NCBI RefSeq assembly: GCF_001424545.1
Contig: NZ_LMQL01000002.1
Span: 63,434 to 127,433 of the forward strand
Length of the DNA stretch: 64,000 bases
Source of the DNA: Ramlibacter sp. Leaf400
GTDB taxonomy: Bacteria > Pseudomonadota > Gammaproteobacteria > Burkholderiales > Burkholderiaceae_C
Reading direction: 5' to 3'
A program made the position numbers and the translations under genes. How positions within the stretch are numbered: position 1 is the stretch's first letter; each line of letters starts with the position of its first letter. Below, piece after piece: positions 35,633 through 43,089 of this stretch. Under the pieces are notes generated by a model. It was not told where the DNA came from and made no database searches. It saw nothing but the letters and a program-made list of their open reading frames with translations.

Positions 35633-36295
35633 GGCGGCCGTGAGCATCCCCGCCGCGCCCGCCACCACCAGGCTGCCCGCCCACACCAGGTCGAGGTTGA
35701 TCCACGCGCGCCGCAGGAACGCCAGGCCCAGGTAGCGGTACACCGCCCACGCGATCGCCAGGCCCGACAGCATCATCGCCAGCGTGTGCACGGCCGCGAC
35801 CGACAACGCGGTGAACATGTTGGCCTGCACCAGCGCGCCCTGCACGTCCGCCCGCGCGGCCGCCGCGCCGCCTTCGCCGGAAGACTGCAGGCACAGGCCC
35901 AGCGTGAACGGCAGCAGCATCAGCCCGGCCCCGTGCGCCGTCGCCATCAGGAACGACCACCAGGCCAGCTGCGTGGGCGGGATGCGCGCCAGCGCCCGCG
36001 GCGGGCGCCGCTGCACCAGCCGCCAGAGGCCGAACAGCAGGACGAGGCCGGCCGCGCCGACCTGGATCGGGCGGCTCCACGACACGTAGCCCGCCAGCCA
36101 GGCGAATGGCACCAGCGCGATCGACATCGCGGCCAGGTGGCCGCCGCCCAGCGGCAGCAGCGTCGCGAACACGGCGCGCGAGGCCCGCTCGGTCAGGCCG
36201 TTGGCCACGGCCAGCGGCCAGCCCATCGCCGGGTTCAGGCCGTGGTAGACGCCGAGCGCGACGACGGTGAGCCAGAGCGCCGCGGTGCTGCTCAA
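35630..36295 (-). CDS. Polytopic membrane protein next to the SELENBP-like gene
   Basis: 221 residues, about six membrane helices. N-terminal VALGVYHGLNPAMGWPLAVANGL and a later MATAHGAGLMLLPF recall the HGL-type helices of metal-ion transporters, but family membership is not certain. The best start is TTG 36295, forming TTGA with the stop of the upstream gene; no ribosome binding site, so translation would depend on coupling. Possible job: supplying or exporting a metal or sulfur compound for the upstream oxidase (inference). Confidence 0.6.
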   Translation of the reverse strand: MSSTAALWLTVVALGVYHGLNPAMGWPLAVANGLTERASRAVFATLLPLGGGHLAAMSIALVPFAWLAGYVSWSRPIQVGAAGLVLLFGLWRLVQRRPPRALARIPPTQLAWWSFLMATAHGAGLMLLPFTLGLCLQSSGEGGAAAARADVQGALVQANMFTALSVAAVHTLAMMLSGLAIAWAVYRYLGLAFLRRAWINLDLVWAGSLVVAGAAGMLTAA

Positions 36296-37695
36296 GCCGA
36301 GGGGTAGCAGAAGGAATCGGTGGAGCAGTCGCCGCCCTGCAGGCGGACCTGGTGCGCGCCGTAGTCCTTGCCGAACTCGACGCAGAACTTCGAGTCGAGC
36401 TCCATCCCGCCCTTCGGATCGATCCGGCACATCGCCTGCACGCCGGGGATGCCGTCGGGGTAGAACTGGCTGTCCCAGCTGCTGTACAGCGAGTTGGTGA
36501 AGAAGACGCGGCGGCCGTCGCGGCTGATCTCGGTCATCTGCGGTCCGCCGCCGAAGGGACGTCCGCCCGGGTGCGGTGCATGCGCGGCGATGCCGCCGAC
36601 GCGCACGCTGCCGGACAGCGTGGGCTTGAAGGGATCGCTCACGTCGTACTGGCGCAGCTCGCCCGTGCCCCAGCAGGCCACGTAGAGGAAGCGGTCGTCC
36701 ATCGACAGGTCGATGTCGCTGATCAGCGGCGGCACCGCGCCGAAGCCCTTGAGCAGGCCCGGCAGGCGCGCGGCGTCGGCCGGCTCGGGCGGCACGGTGG
36801 CCGTCTTGCGCGCGTGGAAGGTGCCGTTCTCGCGCCACCAGGTCCAGATCGACGCCTCCAGGTTGGTCGTGTCCACCACCACGCCGACGAAGCCGTAGTC
36901 GCGGCTCGGGTCGTGCGCGGGCCGGATCTCCAGCGCCATCTGGTGGTTGGCGCCCAGGTCGATGGTCTGCACGTGGCGGCGATCGCGCAGCGCCCAGAAG
37001 TGCAGTCGGTGGCCGTACTTGTTGGCCAGCAGGTCCTCGGCGACCAGGCCGTTCTCGAACTGCGGCGGCAGCGCCCATTCGCTGGACACCATGTAGTCGC
37101 GCGGCAGGTTCCACCAGAAGTCGTAGTGCAGCTCCTGCGGGCCGCGGTCGATCTCCCAACGGCCCAGCACCTCGAACGACTGGCAGTCCATCAGGAAGAT
37201 GCCGGGCGGCCCCTCGGTGCCGTCGGTCCCGCCGCCGCCGAGCGTGCTGACGTAGATGCCTTCGGGCCCGCAGTGCACCGTGTGCGGACGCGAGTAGCCG
37301 GTCTTGCGCCGGATCTCGTCCGGCTCGACCGTCTTGACCAGCCGCGGCGCCTTCGGGTCCGGCTGGGTGTCGAACACGTACATGCGCGAAGTCCTCATGC
37401 CGGGCACGAGAAGGTAGCGCCGCTGCAGGAAGGCGTTGCACGAGAGCGGCGACAGCGCCGAACTGCAGGCGTTCCAGCCGAAGTGGTGCAGCTCGTCGCC
37501 GCGGTTGGGCAGGTCGACGCGGTTCAGCACCGTCCCGTAGGTCGGCGAAGCCTCGTCCACGTCGACCACCGCCAGCGCGTCGGGCCGCGAGCGGTCGGGC
37601 GACAGCAGGGCCGTGTAGGTGATGCGCTCCGGCTCGGCCTGCATGGCCAGGGCGGGCGAAGGATGGAAGGTCGGGTCCGGTCGCACGCTTTCCAT
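36292..37695 (-). CDS. Selenium-binding protein / methanethiol oxidase family
   Basis: 467 residues of the SELENBP1 family, which includes bacterial and human methanethiol oxidases (methanethiol + O2 + water to formaldehyde, H2S and H2O2, copper dependent). Matches: DELHHFGWNACSSAL, YSRPHTVHCGPEGIYVS, PQELHYDFWWNLPRDYM, DIDLSMDDRFLYVACWGTGELRQYD, HQVRLQGGDCSTD. No signal peptide is evident, unlike periplasmic MtoX, so the role could differ. ATG 37695 follows CAGGAG. Probably translated together with the membrane protein downstream. Confidence 0.88.
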   Translation of the reverse strand: MESVRPDPTFHPSPALAMQAEPERITYTALLSPDRSRPDALAVVDVDEASPTYGTVLNRVDLPNRGDELHHFGWNACSSALSPLSCNAFLQRRYLLVPGMRTSRMYVFDTQPDPKAPRLVKTVEPDEIRRKTGYSRPHTVHCGPEGIYVSTLGGGGTDGTEGPPGIFLMDCQSFEVLGRWEIDRGPQELHYDFWWNLPRDYMVSSEWALPPQFENGLVAEDLLANKYGHRLHFWALRDRRHVQTIDLGANHQMALEIRPAHDPSRDYGFVGVVVDTTNLEASIWTWWRENGTFHARKTATVPPEPADAARLPGLLKGFGAVPPLISDIDLSMDDRFLYVACWGTGELRQYDVSDPFKPTLSGSVRVGGIAAHAPHPGGRPFGGGPQMTEISRDGRRVFFTNSLYSSWDSQFYPDGIPGVQAMCRIDPKGGMELDSKFCVEFGKDYGAHQVRLQGGDCSTDSFCYPSA

Positions 37696-37785
37696 GGCGC
37701 AGCTCCTGGTTGGGCGTCGGGACGCCAACCGTAGTCCGCGAACCCAGGAAGTCAAGGGCTGCCTCGTGCGGCGGCCACCGCGCGG

Positions 37786-37802
37786 TGTGCGCATTCCGCA
37801 CG
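37786..37802. promoter_or_regulatory. Operator-like palindrome, weak site
   Basis: TGTGCGCATTCCGCACG, with inner arms GTGCG/CGCAC, resembles the perfect palindrome at 37867-37883 at 13 of 17 positions. Centres are 81 bp apart. Both lie in the 236-bp divergent region between the SELENBP gene and the hot-dog operon. Confidence 0.4.
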
Positions 37803-37866
37803 AACGCGCCACCGGGTTGCGCCGGGGATGAGGCACGGGTTCGAATCGTTCACATGGCTGCAGGCT

Positions 37867-37883
37867 TGTGCGCAATGCGCACA
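37867..37883. promoter_or_regulatory. Operator-like palindrome, strong site
   Basis: TGTGCGCAATGCGCACA has perfect 8-bp arms around one central base, 50 bp before the first gene of the 37.9-48.7 kb operon. Its size and shape suit an IclR-type (PcaR/PobR-like) operator; the regulator encoded at 46718 is the natural candidate. The rest of the gap shows nothing recognised. Confidence 0.5.
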
Positions 37884-37932
37884 CGGAACCGGCAGGCGGC
37901 CGCCGACGAACACGCACCCAAGGAGACGACGC

Positions 37933-38382
37933 ATGACCCGCCCCAGTGAGATCAAGCCGCGCGAAGGCAGCGTGCCCGGCACGCTCTACGACACCTACGA
38001 GGAAGGCAAGGCGCTGGGGCCGGTGCGCTTCGAGATCACCCCCGAGATCTGCGAGGAGTACTTCGAGGCCGTCCAGTCCGACCGTTCGCTGTACCGCCTC
38101 GATGGCCGCCAGGCGGCGCCGCCCAACGTGCTGCTGCCCTACATGACGGTGCCGATCTACCAGACCTACCCGCCCAACCAGGGCATCGTGATGGCCGAGC
38201 TGGACCTGCGCTGCCAGTCGCCGATCTGGGCCGACGAGACCACCCCGGTGGTGGCCACCGGCAGGGTGCTGCGCAAGTTCGAGCGGCGCGGCCGCCGCTT
38301 CGTGCAGTGGGAGGCGCAGTTCGCCCGCGAGGGCGGCCCCGTGCTGGCCCGCCTGACCAACACCTTCCACATTCCGGAGTGA
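37933..38382 (+). CDS. MaoC/FAS1-like hot-dog-fold protein
   Basis: 149 residues. Predicted hot-dog fold (FEITPEICEEYFEAV, PPNVLLPYMTVPIYQ, QGIVMAELDLRCQSPIWADETTPV) similar to the N-terminal half of two-domain MaoC-type dehydratases. It lacks the D-x4-H catalytic pair, so it is probably the structural partner of the next small MaoC protein. AGGAGACGACGC precedes ATG 37933. First gene of an 11-gene operon. Confidence 0.72.
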   Translation: MTRPSEIKPREGSVPGTLYDTYEEGKALGPVRFEITPEICEEYFEAVQSDRSLYRLDGRQAAPPNVLLPYMTVPIYQTYPPNQGIVMAELDLRCQSPIWADETTPVVATGRVLRKFERRGRRFVQWEAQFAREGGPVLARLTNTFHIPE

Positions 38383-38386
38383 CGCC

Positions 38387-38743
38387 ATGCTCAAGCGCGA
38401 GATCCCCATCACCCAGGCCATGATCGACGGCTACGGCCGCATCAACGGCGACAACGACATCATCCATTACGACCACGCGTACGCGCTGGCGCGGGGCTTC
38501 CGCGGCACGCTGCTGCACGGCCCGCACATGACGGCCTTCGGCGCCGACCTGGGCGCGCGCCGCCACGGCGCCGCCGACTGGCTCACGCGCGGCCGCCTGC
38601 ACACCAAGTGGGTGGGCCCGTCCTGCCCGGGCGACACCTTCGTGGTCGAGATGGACGAGACCGGCCGGCTCGAAGCCACGTCGGGCGACGCCGTCGCCAT
38701 GGTCGGCGAAGCCACGCTGGTGGACGACGGGCGCGCCGGATGA
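38387..38743 (+). CDS. MaoC-like (R)-specific enoyl-CoA hydratase
   Basis: 118 residues. Contains the hydratase-2 motif INGDNDIIHYDHAYA with Asp22 and His27, and the following GFRGTLLHGPHM. Catalyses hydration or dehydration of an acyl-CoA. It follows the first hot-dog gene by 4 bp, matching a heterodimeric split MaoC (non-catalytic plus catalytic half). It ends in ATGA overlap with the next MaoC gene. Confidence 0.85.
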   Translation: MLKREIPITQAMIDGYGRINGDNDIIHYDHAYALARGFRGTLLHGPHMTAFGADLGARRHGAADWLTRGRLHTKWVGPSCPGDTFVVEMDETGRLEATSGDAVAMVGEATLVDDGRAG

Positions 38744-39231
38744 CCCAGCCCCTGCACGCCGCGGCCGCCGCGCCGGCGCAGCTGGCCGGCGCCGACCTGG
38801 TGCCCGGCCAGGTGGTCGCCGAACGCGAGGTGCTGTTCGACGAACAGGCCTTCCGCCGCTTCGCCGAGCTGACCGGCGACGCCCACCCGGTGCACTACGA
38901 CGAGGCCTACGTGCGGGCGCAGGGCCTGCGGGCGCCGCTGGTGCACGGGCTGCTGCTGGTGGCGATGACCGCGCTGGGCGCCACCGAGCTGTCGCCCCGG
39001 CTGCACGCCAGCATGGTGGCCATGCTGGGCACCGACGCGCGCTTCCTCGCGCCGGCCTACCGCGGCGACCGCCTCACCTTGCGCATGCGGGTGGCCAGCG
39101 TGGAGCCCAAGAGCCGCAACCGCTGCGTCGCCCGCTTCGACGTCGAGCTGCTGGCCGCCGACGGCAGCACCGTGGCCACCGTGCAGCACCAGTTCCTGCT
39201 GCGCCAGCCGCTGGAAGGAGTTTCCGCATGA
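38740..39231 (+). CDS. MaoC family dehydratase
   Basis: 163 residues. Second complete MaoC motif: LTGDAHPVHYDEAYVRAQGLRAPLVHGLL with Asp47 and His52. Would act on a different intermediate from the preceding hydratase, or on the same chain at another step. Starts at ATG 38740 inside the previous stop (ATGA), and overlaps the RidA-like gene in the same way. Confidence 0.86.
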   Translation: MTQPLHAAAAAPAQLAGADLVPGQVVAEREVLFDEQAFRRFAELTGDAHPVHYDEAYVRAQGLRAPLVHGLLLVAMTALGATELSPRLHASMVAMLGTDARFLAPAYRGDRLTLRMRVASVEPKSRNRCVARFDVELLAADGSTVATVQHQFLLRQPLEGVSA

Positions 39232-39617
39232 ATCCCGAACTGCGCGCCTGGCCTCTCCCCGGCAAGGCGACGTTCTCCGGCGCCGTGCGCGCCGGCCCCC
39301 TGCTGTTCGTCTCGGGGCTCACCGCCACCGACGAGCAGCGCCGCATCGTCGGCGGCACGCTCGCCGAGCAGGCGCGCCACATCTACGCCAAGCTCGGTCG
39401 CATCCTGGCGCAAGCCGGCGCCGGCTTCGCCGACGTGGTGGAGACCGTCGACTACGTGACCACGTTCGAGGGCTACGACGCCACAGCCGACGTGCGCCGC
39501 GAGGTGTTCGGCGATGGCCCCTTCCCCGCCGCCACGGGCGTGCGGGTGGTCGAACTGGTGCGCCCCGGCGCGCTGATCGAGATCCGCGCCATCGCCTGGC
39601 TGGGGGACCGCCCATGA
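39228..39617 (+). CDS. RidA/YjgF-family protein lacking the key arginine
   Basis: 129 residues with the RidA fold (FSGAVRAGPLLFVSGLTA, AKLGRILAQAGAGFADVVETVDYVT). The arginine that is essential for imine deaminase activity in RidA (in FPAR) is replaced: FPAATG here has Ala102. So it is one of the Rid-like groups without proven enamine deaminase activity and may bind another carbonyl or act as an auxiliary hydrolase of the pathway. Four-base overlaps on both sides. Confidence 0.88.
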   Translation: MNPELRAWPLPGKATFSGAVRAGPLLFVSGLTATDEQRRIVGGTLAEQARHIYAKLGRILAQAGAGFADVVETVDYVTTFEGYDATADVRREVFGDGPFPAATGVRVVELVRPGALIEIRAIAWLGDRP

Positions 39618-41290
39618 CGGCCCCCGCCACCAGCGTCGCGCGCCGCTACCTCGCGCGCCTGCGCGAGCACGGGATCCGCCACCTGTTCGGCAACGCCGGC
39701 ACCGACTTCCCGCCGCTGATCGAGGCGCTCGCCGGCGGCGACTGCGGCATCGAGCCCATCCTGGTGCCGCACGAGAACGTGGCCGTGGGCATGGCCTACG
39801 GCGCGGCGCTGGCCACCGGCAAGCCGCAGCTGCTGATGGTGCACGTGGGCCTGGGCACGGCCAACGCGCTGTGCGGCCTGTTCAACGCCGCGCGCCAGCA
39901 CGTGCCGCTGGTGCTCACCGCCGGCCGCACACCGGTGCTGGAGCACGGCCGGCTGGGCGCGCGCAACAACTACATCAACTGGGCCCAGGAGCTGTTCGAC
40001 CAGGCCGGCATGGTGCGCGAGCTGGTCAAGTGGGAGTACGAGCTGCGCGATCCGGCCCAGGTGGACGCCGTGGTGGACCGCGCGCTGGCCATGGCCGGCT
40101 CGGCCCCCGAAGGCCCGGTGTACCTGGTGCTGCCGCGCGAGGTGCTGGCCGCGCCCGCCGTGGACACGCCCAACGGCGGCACCGGCCGGCAGGCGCCCGC
40201 GCGGGCGGGCCTGCCGCCGGCCGAAGACCTGGCCACCGCCGCGCAGTGGCTGGCGCAGGCGCAGCGCCCGCTGCTGATCACGGCCGACGCCGGCCGCACC
40301 GCCGCGGGGTTCGCCGCCCTCACCGCGCTGGCCGAGGAAGCCGGCGTGCCGGTGGTGCAGTACCGGCCGCGCTACCTCAACCTGCCCTCGTCGTCGCCGG
40401 CCAACGCGGGCTACGACCCGTCGCCGCTGCTGGCCTCGGCCGACCTGGTGCTGGTGGTGGACGCCGACGTGCCCTGGCTGCCCGGCCAGGGCGAGCCCGC
40501 ACCCGGCGCGCGCGTGGTCCACGCCGGCATCGACCCCCTGTGCGCGGGCTACCCGATGCGGGGCTTCCGCAGCGATCTCACGCTGCAGGGCGACACCGCC
40601 GCCATCCTGCGCGAGCTGCACGCGCGTCACGGCCCGCTCACGCCGGCGCGCGGCGGCTGGCTGGCCGATGCCACCAGCCACCGCCGCCGCGCCGCGACCA
40701 CGCCGGTGGCGCCCTCGCTGAGCAACCGCTACGTGTCGCGCTGCATCGCGCAGGCGCTGGGCGAGGACGGCGTGCTCGTCAACGAATACACCTTCGCGCT
40801 CGAGGAACTGGACCACGACACGCCGGGCCGCTACTTCGCGCACAGCCCCGCGGGCGGGCTGGGCTGGGCGATGGGCGCCTCGATGGGCATCCGCCTGGAG
40901 CGCCCCGAAGCGCTGGTGGTGGCGGCGGTGGGCGACGGCACCTACATGTTCGGCAACCCCACGCCCACGCACTTCACCAGCGCCGCGCGAGGGCTGCCGT
41001 TCGTGACGGTGATCTTCAACAACCGGCGCTGGGCCGCGGTGCACCGGGCCACGCTGTCGATGTACCGCGACGGCGCCGCCGCCAACGCGCCCACCCCGGT
41101 GTTCGCCACGCTGGAGCCGTCGCCGGACTACGAGCGCATCGTCGAGGCCAGCGGCGGCCTGGGCCTGCGCGTGGAGACCGCCGAGGAACTGCCCGCCGCG
41201 CTCGCCCGCGCCGTGCACGCCGTTCGCCACGAACGCCGCCAGGCGGTGGTGAACGTGCTCACCGACATCGGCTACGACCGCACCAGCTGA
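39614..41290 (+). CDS. ThDP-dependent decarboxylase/lyase (acetolactate-synthase-like)
   Basis: 558 residues. ThDP-enzyme fold with catalytic Glu54 (VPHENVAVGMAYG) and the ThDP-diphosphate motif VGDGTYMFGN about 439-448 followed by NN near 470. The middle domain lacks obvious AHAS FAD features, so it may be a benzoylformate- or 2-oxoacid-decarboxylase-like enzyme or a C-C lyase. Its aldehyde product could go to the ALDH encoded at 43090. Starts in ATGA overlap with the RidA-like gene. Substrate unknown. Confidence 0.86.
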   Translation: MTAPATSVARRYLARLREHGIRHLFGNAGTDFPPLIEALAGGDCGIEPILVPHENVAVGMAYGAALATGKPQLLMVHVGLGTANALCGLFNAARQHVPLVLTAGRTPVLEHGRLGARNNYINWAQELFDQAGMVRELVKWEYELRDPAQVDAVVDRALAMAGSAPEGPVYLVLPREVLAAPAVDTPNGGTGRQAPARAGLPPAEDLATAAQWLAQAQRPLLITADAGRTAAGFAALTALAEEAGVPVVQYRPRYLNLPSSSPANAGYDPSPLLASADLVLVVDADVPWLPGQGEPAPGARVVHAGIDPLCAGYPMRGFRSDLTLQGDTAAILRELHARHGPLTPARGGWLADATSHRRRAATTPVAPSLSNRYVSRCIAQALGEDGVLVNEYTFALEELDHDTPGRYFAHSPAGGLGWAMGASMGIRLERPEALVVAAVGDGTYMFGNPTPTHFTSAARGLPFVTVIFNNRRWAAVHRATLSMYRDGAAANAPTPVFATLEPSPDYERIVEASGGLGLRVETAEELPAALARAVHAVRHERRQAVVNVLTDIGYDRTS

Positions 41291-41340
41291 AGCCCCGCCC
41301 CCCCCTTTTCCCTTCCCGACAACGTCACCAGGAGATCGCC

Positions 41341-42312
41341 ATGCCTCTCGCACGCTTCCTGACCTGCCTCGTCCTCGGCCTGGCCGCCTCCGCGGCCAGC
41401 GCACAGGCCCCGTGGCCGGCCGCAAAGCCGATCACCCTCGTCGTGCCCTACGGGGCGGGCGGCACCAACGACATCATCGCCCGCGCGGTGGCGGCAAGGC
41501 TCACCCCCGCGCTCGGCCAGAGCGTGGTGGTGGAGAACCGGCCCGGCGCCGGCGGCAACGTCGGCGCGCAATCGGTGGCCCGCGCGCCGGCCGACGGTTA
41601 CACCCTGCTCACCGCGCCGGTCAGCCTGCTGTCGATCAACAAGTGGGTCTACCGCAACATGGGCTTCGACCCCGAGAAGGACCTGGCCCCGATCACCATG
41701 GTCGGCCGGGTGCCCAACGTGCTGCTGGTCCATCCGACGGTGCCGGCCGGCAGCATGGAGGACCTGGTCAAGTACATCCACGCCAACCCGCAGAAGCTCT
41801 CGTTCGCCTCCATGGGGTCCGGCACCAGCGGCCACCTGAGCGGCGAGATGTTCAAGATCCTGGCGCACGTGGACGTGCAGCACGTGCCCTACAAGGGCAG
41901 CGCGCCCGCGCTCAACGACCTGCTGGGCGGCCACGTGCAGATGATGTTCGACAACCTGCCCACGGCGCTGCCGCTGGCCAAGAGCGGCAAGCTCAAGGCC
42001 TTCGCCGTCACCAGCGCGGCCCGCTCGCCGCTGCTGCCGGAAGTGCCCACGCTGGCCGAGGCGGGCGTCAAGGGCTTCGAGGCCACGGCCTGGTTCGGCT
42101 TCGTCGCCCCGGCCGGCACGCCCGCGCCCATCCTCGACCGCCTGAACGCCGAGGTGGTCAAGGCGCTGAACGACCGGACCTTCCGCGCCGAACTCACCGC
42201 GCTGGGGGTGGAGGTGGTGGGCAACAGCCGGGCCGAGTTCGCGCAGCTGATCGCCGACGAGTCGCGCAAGTGGAAGCAGGTCGTCGACAAGTCGGGCGCC
42301 AAGGCGGACTGA
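41341..42312 (+). CDS. TctC/Bug-family receptor within catabolic operon
   Basis: 323 residues. Signal peptide 1-22 (MPLARFLTCLVLGLAASAASAQ), then a Bug fold: ITLVVPYGAGGTNDIIARAVA, VVENRPGAGGNVGAQSVA, HVPYKGSAPALNDLLGGHVQ. Periplasmic binding protein for the operon's substrate, very likely a carboxylate; no tctAB nearby. Ribosome binding site CCAGGAGATCGCC, 50 bp after the ThDP gene. Confidence 0.93.
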   Translation: MPLARFLTCLVLGLAASAASAQAPWPAAKPITLVVPYGAGGTNDIIARAVAARLTPALGQSVVVENRPGAGGNVGAQSVARAPADGYTLLTAPVSLLSINKWVYRNMGFDPEKDLAPITMVGRVPNVLLVHPTVPAGSMEDLVKYIHANPQKLSFASMGSGTSGHLSGEMFKILAHVDVQHVPYKGSAPALNDLLGGHVQMMFDNLPTALPLAKSGKLKAFAVTSAARSPLLPEVPTLAEAGVKGFEATAWFGFVAPAGTPAPILDRLNAEVVKALNDRTFRAELTALGVEVVGNSRAEFAQLIADESRKWKQVVDKSGAKAD

Positions 42313-42317
42313 AGCCC

Positions 42318-43088
42318 ATGCGCATCGACTACCCCAACCTGGTCTACGAGCGCGAGGGCCGCGTCGCGTTCATCACCCTCAACCGGCCGCAGCGGCTGAA
42401 CGCGCAGGACTACCCCAGCAAGTGGGACCTGAAATCCGCGCTGACGCACGCCGCCTGCGACGACGGCGTGCGCGTGGTCGCCTTGCGCGGCAACGGGCGC
42501 GCCTTCTGCGCGGGCATCGACCTGAAGGAGCTGTCGCAGGGCCACCTGGACGAACGCAACTTCGCGCTGTGGGAAGAGTGCATCCGGATGCTGGAGACCA
42601 TGGACAGGGTGACGGTGGCGCTCCTGCACGGCCACGTGCTGGGCTCCGGCGTGCAACTGGCGCTGGGCTGCGACCTGCGCATCGCCACGCCGCAGACCAG
42701 GCTGGGCCTGCCGGCCGGCCGCGAAGGCCTGCTGCCCGGCTTGGCGGTGTGGCGGCTGGCTCGCTTCATCGGCCTGGGCCGCGCGCTCGACCTGGCGCTG
42801 GTGGGCGACCCGGTCGACGGCGAGGAGGCGCGGCGCATCGGCCTGGTCACCGCGCTGGTGGACGACGAGGACCGCGAGGCCGGGTTCGGCCACTGGATGG
42901 ACCGGGCGGTGGCGCTGGCCTCGCAGGGCACGCGCGCCACCCGCCGCGCGATGCGCGCCATGGCCACCATGGACTACGACACCGCGCTGCAGGCCTACCT
43001 GGACGAGCAGCGGCGCGGGCTGGCCTCGACCGACTTCGCCGAGGCCATGAGGGCCTACCGCGAAGGCCGCCTGCCGAACTGGAGCTGA
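42318..43088 (+). CDS. Enoyl-CoA hydratase/isomerase family protein
   Basis: 256 residues of the crotonase superfamily. VRVVALRGNGRAFCAGIDLKEL and LLHGHVLGSGVQLALGCDLRI form the oxyanion hole. Short C-terminus typical of the family. It starts 5 bp after the TctC gene and may hydrate, isomerise or cleave a CoA ester generated by the synthetase encoded at 44604. Confidence 0.88.
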   Translation: MRIDYPNLVYEREGRVAFITLNRPQRLNAQDYPSKWDLKSALTHAACDDGVRVVALRGNGRAFCAGIDLKELSQGHLDERNFALWEECIRMLETMDRVTVALLHGHVLGSGVQLALGCDLRIATPQTRLGLPAGREGLLPGLAVWRLARFIGLGRALDLALVGDPVDGEEARRIGLVTALVDDEDREAGFGHWMDRAVALASQGTRATRRAMRAMATMDYDTALQAYLDEQRRGLASTDFAEAMRAYREGRLPNWS

Positions 43089-43089
43089 G

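Noticed and set aside
37830-37860. GGTTCGAATC, resembling the T-loop of a tRNA
   Set aside because: The flanking bases cannot form the T-stem, and no anticodon arm or acceptor stem is found around it.
39614-41290. Second acetolactate synthase
   Set aside because: The middle domain and C-terminus do not match AHAS, and the operon context points to decarboxylation or lyase chemistry, so I kept a general ThDP call.
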